The position numbers and the translations under genes are program-made. From positions 17,074-81,073 of the forward strand of contig LBST01000001.1 in assembly GCA_000991135.1 (NCBI GenBank): a stretch of 64,000 nucleotides of DNA, in the 5' to 3' direction. The notes under the pieces were generated by a model that searched no databases, was not told the DNA's origin, and saw nothing but the letters and a program-made list of their open reading frames with translations. Of the stretch, positions 22,871-30,858 are shown piece after piece (position 1 is the first letter of the stretch; every line of letters starts with the position of its first letter). Source of the DNA: Candidatus Roizmanbacteria bacterium GW2011_GWC1_37_12 (GTDB taxonomy: Bacteria; Patescibacteriota; Microgenomatia; UBA1406; GWC2-37-13).

Positions 22871-24388
22871 ATGTCACAAACAGATGTGATCGCCAAACTC
22901 TTCGGAAGTCGTTCGCGCGTCTCCATACTTAAATTATTTTTGATTGATTACAGACAACAATATCGCGTCAATGAGGTCGCGCGAAAAGCTAAGGTGAATA
23001 AGCGTCTGGCTTCGACTGAACTCAAAAAATTAGTTGATATTGGTATCGTTTTACCAAATAAAATCGGAAAAACAGTTTTCTTTCATATTAATCAGTCGTC
23101 TTTTCTCGTTCAACCTCTCAAAGAAATCTTTTCTGACCATGATTGGCATGAATGGGAACGCCCTTCAAGAATTCATCACCTCATAATGACTCTTGAGGCA
23201 GGATTAAAACCGATGAAAGATTACTATGGCATCTGTCTTCCGAATCTATATAACGTATTTGACTACGACAATGTAACAATTTTTTTAAAAATTAGTGAAT
23301 TTAGAGATGTTGGAAAACGGCTCATACCTATCTATCTAAAAAATAAAAAGAAGGTCTGGGATGATTTTCATAAATTCGCCGCAACGTTTAGTCACTGCAA
23401 AGATTACTCTTCATTTTATGAACAATACATAGAGTTCTGGAAAGTTGCCTATATAACTGAACCCGTATCTTTTTATATAGACAGCTTGCTCAAACCAGGA
23501 GAACATATCACTATTCAAGAGAAATCATTTACAGATGAATACGAAAATCTTTTATGGAAGTATGCAAAGGAAGCCGAAAAAAAAGGTATCAGAAACATAG
23601 ATGTAGAGCCAATCTTAATAAATTATTTTTGGATCAGAAACAGCTATTACGGTGTCCATCAATTAACTGAAGAGGAAATAATTACTGAAATCAAGGCTAA
23701 AATGCATAAAGTCAAAAAAAAAGCAGTAATCATTCCTAGTCCGATATCTCTATCATCTGAATTAATACAGATCGGAAGAGATATGATTCTTATGCAAGAT
23801 ATTAGGAAAAAATATATGATGAAAGCTGCTTATTATCTCCATAAACATCTAAAATCAATCGGTAATGAATATGGGATCTCTCCTTTACTTATGGAACAAA
23901 CTGTACCAAGTGAAGTACTTAATTACAAAAAAATTTTGCCAAAATTAAAAGAAGAGCTATCTCTTCGTCTGCGTTCTTGCACAGTAATAACTAGTTTAAA
24001 AAAGGGCGTACAGGTTTTTTCTGGTCAAAAAATGTTTCCTAAGGGCATTAGTAAAACCAGTCAAATTGAAGTAAGAGGAACAGTTGCTTGCGGAGGAAAA
24101 GGCGTCGGACGTGCAAAAATTGTCAAAAACATTGACGAAATGTATAAAGTTAACCATGGGGATATCATTGTTTCGCCAATGACTTCACCTGATATTATGC
24201 CGGCAATCCGAAGGTGTGTCGCTATTGTTACTGATTTTGGCGGAATCACTTGTCATGCATCTATCGTCGCCAGAGAATTTAATATTCCTTGTATCGTCGG
24301 AACAAATAACGCTACCCAAAAAATTAAAGATGATGACCTTATCGAAGTTGACGCAAATAACGGAGTCGTAAGAATACTTAAACAATGA
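22871..24388 (+). CDS. Winged-helix / PEP-utilising mobile domain fusion
   Basis: 505 residues. The N-terminal about 90 form an ArsR-like winged helix (FGSRSRVSILKLFLIDYRQQ, NEVARKAKVNKRLASTELKK). The middle about 300 residues are not recognised, though residues about 290-350 look like the helical part of PEP synthase-type proteins. The C-terminal about 110 are the phosphohistidine swivel domain of PEP-utilising enzymes with GGITCHASIVAREFNIPCIV (catalytic-type His462). There is no ATP-grasp or PEP-binding domain here, so the phosphoryl donor must come from elsewhere, or the domain senses a ligand. An HD protein gene follows six bases later. Confidence 0.75.
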   Translation: MSQTDVIAKLFGSRSRVSILKLFLIDYRQQYRVNEVARKAKVNKRLASTELKKLVDIGIVLPNKIGKTVFFHINQSSFLVQPLKEIFSDHDWHEWERPSRIHHLIMTLEAGLKPMKDYYGICLPNLYNVFDYDNVTIFLKISEFRDVGKRLIPIYLKNKKKVWDDFHKFAATFSHCKDYSSFYEQYIEFWKVAYITEPVSFYIDSLLKPGEHITIQEKSFTDEYENLLWKYAKEAEKKGIRNIDVEPILINYFWIRNSYYGVHQLTEEEIITEIKAKMHKVKKKAVIIPSPISLSSELIQIGRDMILMQDIRKKYMMKAAYYLHKHLKSIGNEYGISPLLMEQTVPSEVLNYKKILPKLKEELSLRLRSCTVITSLKKGVQVFSGQKMFPKGISKTSQIEVRGTVACGGKGVGRAKIVKNIDEMYKVNHGDIIVSPMTSPDIMPAIRRCVAIVTDFGGITCHASIVAREFNIPCIVGTNNATQKIKDDDLIEVDANNGVVRILKQ

Positions 24389-24394
24389 TCTTTT

Positions 24395-24964
24395 ATGAGT
24401 AGTAAACGATATCATCATTTTAAAGGGAATAATCTCACTCCCTCTGAAAACGTTGAAAGAAAGGTTGTGGAACTATTATTAATATCAAAGATTCCGGATA
24501 ATAAAAGAGATAGTTCTATTGTTTTTGAATTAAAGCATTCGAGCGAATGCGCTTTTATGTCTCGGATATTAGCCCAAAAAAGGGGTTTGAATCTTGAAAT
24601 AGCTGAAGTCGCAGCTGTTCTACACGACATTTATGTAATTTTGAAAGGATCGTACAAAAACCATGCTAAACTCGGTGGGCCAATTGCAAAAAAATTACTT
24701 CAAGAAGTTGGAGGATTTTCCAAAAACGAAATGAATATAGTCTGTGAAGCAATTCTTCATCATAGTGAAAAAGATATCTTTTCGGATAAACCATACAACG
24801 AGTTAGTCAAGGACGTTGATGTTTTCGTCTGTTCGCTCTTAAAAAATTCTGAATCTAGTTATCGATTTATAAAATCAGAGACTTTATTCAAAAACTATAA
24901 AAAAAGAGTAGAAAAAGTGAGAACGGAACTAAATCTTCCTAAAAAACCAGCCTTTAGAAAATAG
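24395..24964 (+). CDS. HD-domain phosphohydrolase-like protein
   Basis: 189 residues. KHSSECAFMSRILAQ (about 49-63) supplies the first His, AAVLHDIYVILKG (about 72-84) the HD pair, and AILHHSEKD (about 125-133) further His residues, the order expected in HD/HDIG phosphohydrolases acting on nucleotides. The gene begins six bases after the winged-helix/PEP-mobile fusion gene, so the pair probably act together, for example in making or removing a phosphorylated signal (inference). Confidence 0.72.
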   Translation: MSSKRYHHFKGNNLTPSENVERKVVELLLISKIPDNKRDSSIVFELKHSSECAFMSRILAQKRGLNLEIAEVAAVLHDIYVILKGSYKNHAKLGGPIAKKLLQEVGGFSKNEMNIVCEAILHHSEKDIFSDKPYNELVKDVDVFVCSLLKNSESSYRFIKSETLFKNYKKRVEKVRTELNLPKKPAFRK

Positions 24965-25017
24965 AGTGATACTTCATAAAAAATATCTTTTCATTATGAT
25001 ACGAAAGCATGGTTTTG

Positions 25018-25061
25018 TAGGTTATAACCTATTGACAATAGGATTTGATTTTGAATAAATT
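25018..25061 (+). promoter_or_regulatory. GTAGGTTATAACCTATTGACAATAGG box before cassette 2
   Basis: Palindrome GGTTATAACC (25020-25029) and a second one CCTATTG-A-CAATAGG that contains TTGACA (25032-25037) as -35. TAAATT (25056-25061) lies 18 bases on and ends seven bases before the ATG at 25068. Confidence 0.62.
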
Positions 25062-25067
25062 ATTCTC

Positions 25068-25247
25068 ATGATTTTTAATAGAAGAACAAGGTCGTTGATT
25101 TCAGATTTTTGCTTAGATATAAGCAAGGCTTACTTTATAGCATTATTCGTCACTCAAAAAGCTGCCAACTTGAATTTGATTGACTTGTCTATTGGCATAT
25201 TTAATGTTATTATTTTCTTGTACTTTTCTAGAAAAATTTTAACTTGA
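25068..25247 (+). CDS. Small two-pass membrane protein (cassette 2, first gene)
   Basis: 59 residues: RRTRSLISDFCLDISKAYF, a hydrophobic stretch (FIALFVTQKA), a short loop and a second helix (LSIGIFNVIIFLYF) with basic end SRKILT. It corresponds to the 60- and 66-residue proteins at 16.9 and 40.5 kb by position, size, topology and the motif (L/I)..(D/E)F.....A(W/Y)F.A. Five bases separate it from the next tiny gene. Confidence 0.6.
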   Translation: MIFNRRTRSLISDFCLDISKAYFIALFVTQKAANLNLIDLSIGIFNVIIFLYFSRKILT

Positions 25248-25252
25248 TTTAT

Positions 25253-25372
25253 ATGGATCAAACATCTTACAGGCTATTTATTTTAATGGGACTCATTTTT
25301 GTAATAATTATTAGTTTGCTAATGATAATTGATAAAAAACGTGAGCAACGATCAGCTAGTCGCCATAGTTAA
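25253..25372 (+). CDS. Tiny single-pass membrane peptide (cassette 2, second gene)
   Basis: 39 residues, MDQTSYRLF then a strongly hydrophobic helix (ILMGLIFVIIISLLMII) and a charged tail DKKREQRSASRHS. Begins five bases after the first gene of the cassette. Matches the second gene of cassettes 1 and 3 in size and topology. Confidence 0.58.
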   Translation: MDQTSYRLFILMGLIFVIIISLLMIIDKKREQRSASRHS

Positions 25373-25445
25373 TTCTCCTTATACGTACTTGATTCTCCTC
25401 ATCATCGCTATTTCCCTTATGTATCTTGCTGGAAAAAAGAAATAA
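25341..25445 (+). CDS. Tiny single-pass membrane peptide (cassette 2, third gene)
   Basis: 34 residues from a GTG inside the preceding gene, with helix YLILLIIAISLMYLA and a GKKK end. The segment SPYTYLILL resembles NPNPYVLAI of the third gene in cassette 3. The large overlap with the upstream frame and GTG start lower certainty. Confidence 0.45.
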   Translation: MSNDQLVAIVNSPYTYLILLIIAISLMYLAGKKK

Positions 25446-25479
25446 AATACCATAACTACTGTCTAATATTACGGTGTAG

Positions 25480-25485
25480 TATAAT
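25480..25485 (+). promoter_or_regulatory. -10 box of the APH-like gene
   Basis: TATAAT ends seven bases before the ATG at 25492. Confidence 0.55.
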
Positions 25486-25491
25486 TTTTTA

Positions 25492-26412
25492 ATGTCAGAT
25501 ATTCATTACGGAGGAGGCGGAGCATATTTTTCTCAAGACGAAGTCATTAAGGCTAAAAAAAGATACGAACTTTTTGATACTTCAGTTATTCCTAAGATCT
25601 TCAAAGATGTTTTGAATCTTGAAGTAGTTTCTTTTGAAAAACCAAAAAGCTGGGGACTTCCCCATGTTATTTACATTGTTAAATTTAATAATCATCGTGA
25701 TTTAGTATTACGCGCCAATCTTGGGCCAAAAAAACCAGAAATCTCCCTCTTAGGTGAAAAACTAATTACTGAAAAAGCCTCTAAAGCAGGTATAAAAACA
25801 AATAAAATAATTTATGTTGATATTTCAAGAAAAAAATATCCTTTTGATTTTCAAATCCAGGAAAAATTTGAAGGACTTGATCCGGAAGTTGTCTTTAAAG
25901 GCAGTCAAAAAGACTACGATCGGATATCTTTTCAATTGGGGCAAACCACTGCGAAAATGTCTAAGATTACCTTTGAAAAATTTGGTCGATTTGACGAAAA
26001 GTCAGCTCTGGAAAACAAGCTTTTCGGAACAAAAAATCAAAACTACGACTATATCGTAGTCGAATTAATTGATAATTTAAAATTTATCTCTGAATCTGGA
26101 TACTTGTCTATCAAACAAACCGATCGGATAATGAAAGTTTTTGAACAATCAAAAGATTTAATTAATATAGAAAAAGGCTGCCTTGTCCACTATGATCTGG
26201 CTGACCATAACTTAAGATATGATCCAAAAACATTTGATCTCCAATTGATTTTTGACTGGGAGTCGGCAGTTTCCTCTGACGCTCTACTTGACCTTGGATC
26301 GTGTCCTACCTGGACTACATTGTACGAACGTGAAAAAAAGTTGCTCGAAGGATATTCTTCAATCAAAAAACTTCCGGACAACTATCAGAATAAATCAATA
26401 TCTATCGATTAA
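25492..26412 (+). CDS. Aminoglycoside-phosphotransferase-like kinase
   Basis: 306 residues of the APH/choline-kinase family. LVHYDLADHNLRYD (about 230-243) is the catalytic HxDxxxxN loop and LIFDWESAVSSDALLDLGSC (about 250-269) the metal-binding DxD-like region; a Lys/Gly-poor nucleotide loop precedes (VLRANLGPKKPE). The natural substrate is unknown; such genes in CPR are usually not resistance genes but metabolite or sugar kinases. Leaderless promoter. Confidence 0.8.
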   Translation: MSDIHYGGGGAYFSQDEVIKAKKRYELFDTSVIPKIFKDVLNLEVVSFEKPKSWGLPHVIYIVKFNNHRDLVLRANLGPKKPEISLLGEKLITEKASKAGIKTNKIIYVDISRKKYPFDFQIQEKFEGLDPEVVFKGSQKDYDRISFQLGQTTAKMSKITFEKFGRFDEKSALENKLFGTKNQNYDYIVVELIDNLKFISESGYLSIKQTDRIMKVFEQSKDLINIEKGCLVHYDLADHNLRYDPKTFDLQLIFDWESAVSSDALLDLGSCPTWTTLYEREKKLLEGYSSIKKLPDNYQNKSISID

Positions 26413-26502
26413 GGACAATGATCTGGAAGCTCGTTCACAACATTAAATTTGACATCTTAAACACTAAGAGATTAAAGAATTTCCAAAATGCTTTTTTACC
26501 TT

Positions 26503-26757
26503 TTAAAGTCCTTGAGCAATAAGTTGTTTTATGTAAGATTGATAGGGAATATCCATTTGATTGGCTTTGACTTTGACCCTTTCTAATAAAGATATTGGCA
26601 ATCGAATAGTAATTGGCTTACTGGTCAATTTCAGGTTAGGAAATCTGGCTCTCTGTAATTTAGAAAAATCTACATATTCAGTCGCATCGACTGTCTGCCA
26701 AAAATTTCTTTCTTCTTTTTCCGTCTTAAAATATGGTATTTTTTTAAGTTTTTTCAT
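26503..26757 (-). CDS. brnA: BrnA/CopG-type antitoxin, second pair
   Basis: 84 residues. The N-terminus KIPYFKTEKEERNFWQTVDA matches the conserved start of these antitoxins, and KPITIRLPISLLERVKVKAN followed by MDIPYQSYIKQLIAQ is a clear ribbon-helix-helix. It overlaps the toxin gene end by 14 bases. It should bind the toxin and the 27.04 kb operator. Confidence 0.82.
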   Translation of the reverse strand: MKKLKKIPYFKTEKEERNFWQTVDATEYVDFSKLQRARFPNLKLTSKPITIRLPISLLERVKVKANQMDIPYQSYIKQLIAQGL

Positions 26758-27037
26758 AATAGTTTTTTTGTTTTTTGTTCATCAATCGAGCGGAAATTAT
26801 TCTAATTTTCTCTGCTCGAACCGTATAAACAATAAATAATTTTTTACCGTTCAATGTTACTCCTAAAGCAATTAGTCTTTCTTCTTTCTGTGAATGCTTG
26901 ACGTCTCTTGATATTTTTAAATTCTCATCCAAAAATATCTCTTCGGCCTCATTCGGCGTTATTCCGTGCTTCTGATAACTCTTATCAATATTTCCTTTAT
27001 CCCACTCGAACGCTTTATACTTCCCCGTATCACCCAT
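26744..27037 (-). CDS. brnT: BrnT-type toxin, second pair
   Basis: 97 residues starting MGDTGKYKAFEWDKGNIDKS, then HGITPNEAEEIFLD and the C-terminal SARLMNKKQKNYYEK motif of BrnT RelE-fold ribonucleases. The start at 27037 is preferred to an ATG 36 bases upstream, since TAAGAT ends eight bases before it with TTGACA 17 bases further up. Antitoxin gene follows with overlap. Confidence 0.82.
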   Translation of the reverse strand: MGDTGKYKAFEWDKGNIDKSYQKHGITPNEAEEIFLDENLKISRDVKHSQKEERLIALGVTLNGKKLFIVYTVRAEKIRIISARLMNKKQKNYYEKT

Positions 27038-27073
27038 TGTACATATCTTATACATACAATTATTAGATGTCAA
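27037..27073 (-). promoter_or_regulatory. Promoter and operator of the second BrnT/BrnA pair
   Basis: Minus strand TTGACA (27073-27068), 17-base spacer, TAAGAT (27050-27045). A dyad with arms TTGTA..TAT and ATA..TACAA spans 27037-27059 and covers the -10 box, as expected for antitoxin autorepression. Confidence 0.55.
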
Positions 27074-27117
27074 GTACTAAATTTGGCCTTATTACATCGT
27101 AGGATGGGAAATGAATC

Positions 27118-27933
27118 TTATGCTTTAAACCTCTGACCAAAATTGTCGATCGCCTTTGCTTTATCCCATATCGATTCAAAGATTTGTTTCATCATATCAG
27201 CATAGTCTTTATTTTTAATTTCAATAGCCATCTCGTCATTTTTTTCCACACCCCAGAAAATTAAGGAATCTGGCATGATAAAAATGTCCTGTTTCATCTT
27301 CATTATTTTCTCTGATATTATGCGATGGCGGTAGTGTTTTGTTGTATATTCTTTATTCGTTGTCCACGATGTAGTTCCATCAGGCATGATCACACCTTCA
27401 TTATTCGAAATAGATCTTATCCTATTATTTTTTTCAACAACCTGTTGCCGTAGCTCTTCGGCAAATTTATTTCCAACCACATTGGCCCATAATTCAGAAT
27501 CAAACACTAGGAGTTCAATATTTGTCTTACTGGCTCTAATCATCCATTCTGCTTGTTTTAATCCACTGATCCCTTTGTAATAAAAAAGAGAGGTCTCGTC
27601 AAGTTTGCTTGTTATTAATTTTTGAGTATATTCATTTATTTTTTCAATTGATAGCTTCATTTTTTTGATTTTCTCTTCTAACTCAAAAATTGTCGTCTTA
27701 AAAGAATTAACCGGCGGAGCAATGTTATAAAAAGTCGTTTTTTCACCAATTTGAGTATTAAGATATCCTTTATCTACCATTGACTCAATAATTCGGTACA
27801 AAGTTGTCCGTTTAATTTGACAATGTTTTGATATTTGTAATACTGTACTCCAACCTTTTCGTGCTAAAAGAATGTAAAGAAGCTGTTCAGCTTCATTTAA
27901 ACCAAATAATTGTAAATCTTTGTCAATAGGCAT
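27118..27933 (-). CDS. TrmB-family transcription regulator
   Basis: 271 residues. The N-terminal winged helix of TrmB type is visible (LQLFGLNEAEQLLYILLARK, ISKHCQIKRTTLYRIIESMV, then the wing KGYLNTQIGEKTTFYNI), followed by a coiled-coil linker (about 78-110) and a C-terminal effector-like domain with phospholipase-D-like strands. TrmB proteins regulate sugar or energy genes in archaea and are common in CPR. Divergent from a hydroxyacid dehydrogenase gene, with two palindromes between the two, so that gene is the likely target. Confidence 0.85.
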   Translation of the reverse strand: MPIDKDLQLFGLNEAEQLLYILLARKGWSTVLQISKHCQIKRTTLYRIIESMVDKGYLNTQIGEKTTFYNIAPPVNSFKTTIFELEEKIKKMKLSIEKINEYTQKLITSKLDETSLFYYKGISGLKQAEWMIRASKTNIELLVFDSELWANVVGNKFAEELRQQVVEKNNRIRSISNNEGVIMPDGTTSWTTNKEYTTKHYRHRIISEKIMKMKQDIFIMPDSLIFWGVEKNDEMAIEIKNKDYADMMKQIFESIWDKAKAIDNFGQRFKA

Positions 27934-27936
27934 ACC

Positions 27937-27989
27937 TTGTCCAATATTATGGACAACATTTTGACAGATGTCAAGGTCATATATATACT
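27937..27989. promoter_or_regulatory. Divergent promoter region with two palindromes
   Basis: TTGACAGATGTCAA (27961-27974) gives a TTGACA -35 to both strands: plus, 17 bases to TATACT (27984-27989); minus, 17 bases to CATAAT inside the dyad TTGTCCA-ATATTA-TGGACAA (27937-27956). The dyad is a likely TrmB operator. Confidence 0.6.
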
Positions 27990-28001
27990 ACAGGATATAT
28001 T

Positions 28002-28928
28002 ATGAAAAAAATCGAACCTAAAATACTTGTCACTAATCCGATGAGTTTCTCAAAGGAGCAAATAGCGCGTCTGAAAAAACTAGGAAAGGTAAAATTCCAC
28101 AACAGTCATCCGGAGACAGCCGATGAATGGCTAAAACGATGCCAGGGCTATAAAATTATTTGTTCTTGGATGTTTGGCCTTCGTGAGAAATATCATCAAT
28201 TAAAAGATGCTTTTATCACGGTTCCGTTTGTAGGAGTAGGTAGTTTTGCCGACCCTTCGGTATTGAAAACTAATAATATTACTCTCTGCAATGCTCCTGG
28301 GTCAAACCGACATGCTGTCTCTGAATGGATTATTTTTATGATCTTGATGGCGATGAGAAAATTAGGAAAATATACCAATACAGAGGAAACTCTTAGTTTC
28401 CCATTGTCCGATCCGACAATTGGATTAGCCGGAAAGAATATAACTATACTAGGGAAAGGTAATGTCGGAAAGAGAGTTGGTCAGATCTGCAGCGCTTTTG
28501 AAATGAATGTTACCTATTTTAAAAGGGGTGATGACTTGAAAACAGCTGTCAAGAATGCTTATATTGTTGTCAATGTTTTGAGTTCAAACCCTGATTCAAA
28601 AGGATTGCTCGACAAGAAATTTTTTAACTCTCTCAAAAAAGGTAGTGTTTTTATTACGGTTACGGCTGACGAGATTATCGATATAGAAGCGATGCTTAAA
28701 GCTGTCAACACGGGCAGACTATCTTATATAGCCCATGACGTCATGAGCGCCCGACCGGCTGACAGCAACAATCCTTTTTATATCAAACTTCAAAAACACC
28801 CCAAGATATTTGCTACACCTCACATCGCTGGATTTTCCGATGTCACCAACAAGATTGGTAACGACATGATGATCGATAATCTGGAAGCTTATCTAAAAGG
28901 CAAACCTATTAATGTTTTTGGAAGATAG
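28002..28928 (+). CDS. D-2-hydroxyacid dehydrogenase family protein
   Basis: 308 residues. The Rossmann motif GKNITILGKGNVGKRVG lies at about 145-161, followed by LLDKKFFNSLKKGSVFITV and TPHIAGFSDVT, where the family catalytic His is found. These NAD-dependent enzymes reduce 2-keto acids or oxidise phosphoglycerate. The usual catalytic Arg-Glu pair appears altered in part (NVLSSNPDSKGLLDKK in place of a HxPLTxxT-type segment), so the reaction is uncertain. Likely controlled by the divergent TrmB regulator. Confidence 0.82.
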   Translation: MKKIEPKILVTNPMSFSKEQIARLKKLGKVKFHNSHPETADEWLKRCQGYKIICSWMFGLREKYHQLKDAFITVPFVGVGSFADPSVLKTNNITLCNAPGSNRHAVSEWIIFMILMAMRKLGKYTNTEETLSFPLSDPTIGLAGKNITILGKGNVGKRVGQICSAFEMNVTYFKRGDDLKTAVKNAYIVVNVLSSNPDSKGLLDKKFFNSLKKGSVFITVTADEIIDIEAMLKAVNTGRLSYIAHDVMSARPADSNNPFYIKLQKHPKIFATPHIAGFSDVTNKIGNDMMIDNLEAYLKGKPINVFGR

Positions 28929-28939
28929 ATTGAGCCTCG

Positions 28940-29029
28940 TCAAGACAACAACACTCCTCCGTCAACGACAACCTGCGTGCCGGTCATATAGGATGACATT
29001 TCGCTGGCTAAAAATGAAACGGCCTTGCT
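28940..29029 (-). pseudogene. 3' remnant of a short-chain dehydrogenase gene
   Basis: On the minus strand the last about 30 codons of an SDR can be read, ending MTGTQVVVDGGVLLS and TGA. It matches 30863-30952, the end of the intact SDR gene, with a few mostly silent changes. The upstream part is missing and replaced by the start region of the radical-SAM-like gene. It marks a duplicated or invaded locus. Confidence 0.8.
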
Positions 29030-29083
29030 GAAGTAATAAGATATACAAGCATAGCCATAGATAGCCATAGCCTGCTGATATGA

Positions 29084-29089
29084 TATAAT
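29084..29089 (+). promoter_or_regulatory. -10 box of the radical-SAM-like gene
   Basis: TATAAT ends 11 bases before the ATG at 29100 (a second ATG follows at 29103). Confidence 0.5.
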
Positions 29090-29099
29090 CTGATACTAA

Positions 29100-30815
29100 A
29101 TGATGGCTAAAGAAGTTAATACTCTAACAAACCTTAGTCAACTGGCAGAAAAATCATCAAATAATCCAAGTTTAACCGAACAATTAAGATTACTCCCTGA
29201 AGAAGCCTTTACAAGAATGAGAATCCTTCAACCAGAAATCGGCTGTGGTAATGTTTGCGCTGATTGTAGTCAACTTGCTAATCCATCAATCTGGAGTTTA
29301 ACAACAGAAGGTTTAAACCATTTAATGACATCTATAGCAACCGTGGCTGATGAATCTGCAATAAAACTGGGTTATAAACGCGAACGCCATCCTGATACTA
29401 TATTCCCTTATTTGGACAATGATATTGGATCTTACCCTTTTCTTTCGGAGTTTTTACAACGTCTTAGCCAAAACTTCGGAATCAAAGCCAAGATGACAAC
29501 AATTGGATGGTCTAGACATAATCAACAACTTCAAGAAATGCATGAACGTATTAATCAAAAAAACCTTGATGCCCTTACTGCTGTCAGTTTTTCTTTAACC
29601 TCTTATACAAGGGCGTTAAGATTTGGTCAAAAACTAACAAACCCCGAGGATTATATTGCTGATTTGGCAAACGCATTAAAAACTTATCAACCAGCAATAA
29701 ATTCACTTGGGACAGGGAAAGAGTCGGGTTGCGTAACATTAAGATTTAAACCACTCGTTAATAGTTATGAAGACGGATTAGACGATAATTATATTGATGA
29801 ATTTCATGTTATCCATTCGGGTCCATATCTGTTAATCAGCAAAAAGAAACAAAAACCCCCAGAGACATCAATAATTTTTTCAAGAGATGGACTAGTCTTT
29901 GATCAACCTGGTTTAGATTATTTTGTAATTATTTCTGATAATTTAACAGGTAAGCATAAATGGAAAGAGGTTGCACGTAGTGCTGTACATTCTCTATCAA
30001 ATGGAGATTCTTTAAATCTTGACGGAACAGTTAAAGAATCAAAATTATTTCTATTATCAAACTCTGAGGGACAATATTATGCACTAGACCCTGACTTTCA
30101 AGAAGATGGTTCTTTTAAAGGTAAATTTTTTTATCCTAAAACCGAAAAAAGACCAAGAAGTGGTTATAATGATTCGGAAAGATATTTTTTAAATTCGCTC
30201 ATTAAGTATAAAAAGTCTCTGGGTTTGAGATCTTATGATTTATTACCTAATGCAAAATGGGAGGATGTTAATGGAGTTATAGAGATTTTAGAAAAAAAGG
30301 TTGATGAATTATCAAAATATGATCGTAAAGCCTCTGAATATATTAGAGATGAAGTGCTTTTGTTGGTTAAAACATTAAAAAATGTGTTACAACTAGCTGG
30401 TTACCCACCTTCATATTTTTTTGATCCAAATTTTACCGTGGATACGGGTCAAGTTTTAAACCAAGGTCGAGCTATTAAAGATTTTAAGGGAATAGTAGTA
30501 ACTCCAAATCTGCCAACTAATCCACAACACGTAAGAGTTATTAATACATGGGAAAAAGAAACGGTATGGCGTTGGGCTGTTGCCCCTTTTTCACGTAATT
30601 CAAAGTCTAGCAGTGTTGTTGGAAAAAATGTTTTTGCGATAAAGCCAGGGATTGTGATTCAAGAACTAAATCCAGCTACTCTTTTGCCCTTTACTTCTGA
30701 AGGAAAAAAATTACGGGAATTTATCGTTGAGACGGATGAGGTTTATTTTGAACATATTAATGGTAGGCAGGAACTTGTTCAAAAAAAACGAATTCCTGGG
30801 ATACCTATTAGTTAA
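29100..30815 (+). CDS. Radical-SAM-like protein of unknown function
   Basis: 571 residues. CGNVCADC (about 50-57) fits the CxxxCxxC iron-sulfur motif of radical SAM enzymes, and the next 150 residues alternate strands and helices as in the partial TIM barrel (AKMTTIGWSRHN, ALTAVSFSLTSYTRALRFG). The long C-terminal part is unfamiliar; there is no second Cys cluster that would mark a SPASM domain. Substrate unknown. It lies between an SDR gene and a remnant of another SDR, so it was probably inserted there. Confidence 0.62.
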   Translation: MMAKEVNTLTNLSQLAEKSSNNPSLTEQLRLLPEEAFTRMRILQPEIGCGNVCADCSQLANPSIWSLTTEGLNHLMTSIATVADESAIKLGYKRERHPDTIFPYLDNDIGSYPFLSEFLQRLSQNFGIKAKMTTIGWSRHNQQLQEMHERINQKNLDALTAVSFSLTSYTRALRFGQKLTNPEDYIADLANALKTYQPAINSLGTGKESGCVTLRFKPLVNSYEDGLDDNYIDEFHVIHSGPYLLISKKKQKPPETSIIFSRDGLVFDQPGLDYFVIISDNLTGKHKWKEVARSAVHSLSNGDSLNLDGTVKESKLFLLSNSEGQYYALDPDFQEDGSFKGKFFYPKTEKRPRSGYNDSERYFLNSLIKYKKSLGLRSYDLLPNAKWEDVNGVIEILEKKVDELSKYDRKASEYIRDEVLLLVKTLKNVLQLAGYPPSYFFDPNFTVDTGQVLNQGRAIKDFKGIVVTPNLPTNPQHVRVINTWEKETVWRWAVAPFSRNSKSSSVVGKNVFAIKPGIVIQELNPATLLPFTSEGKKLREFIVETDEVYFEHINGRQELVQKKRIPGIPIS

Positions 30816-30858
30816 AGGTAAAAAAACTCAGGTCACCCTTAAGATATCCAAAACTAGA

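Noticed and set aside
25253..25445. KdpF-like peptides of a potassium pump
   Set aside because: Size and topology are similar, but no kdpA, kdpB or kdpC gene is nearby and the three-copy arrangement does not fit.
25492..26412. Antibiotic resistance phosphotransferase
   Set aside because: Only the general APH fold motifs are present; nothing points to an aminoglycoside substrate.
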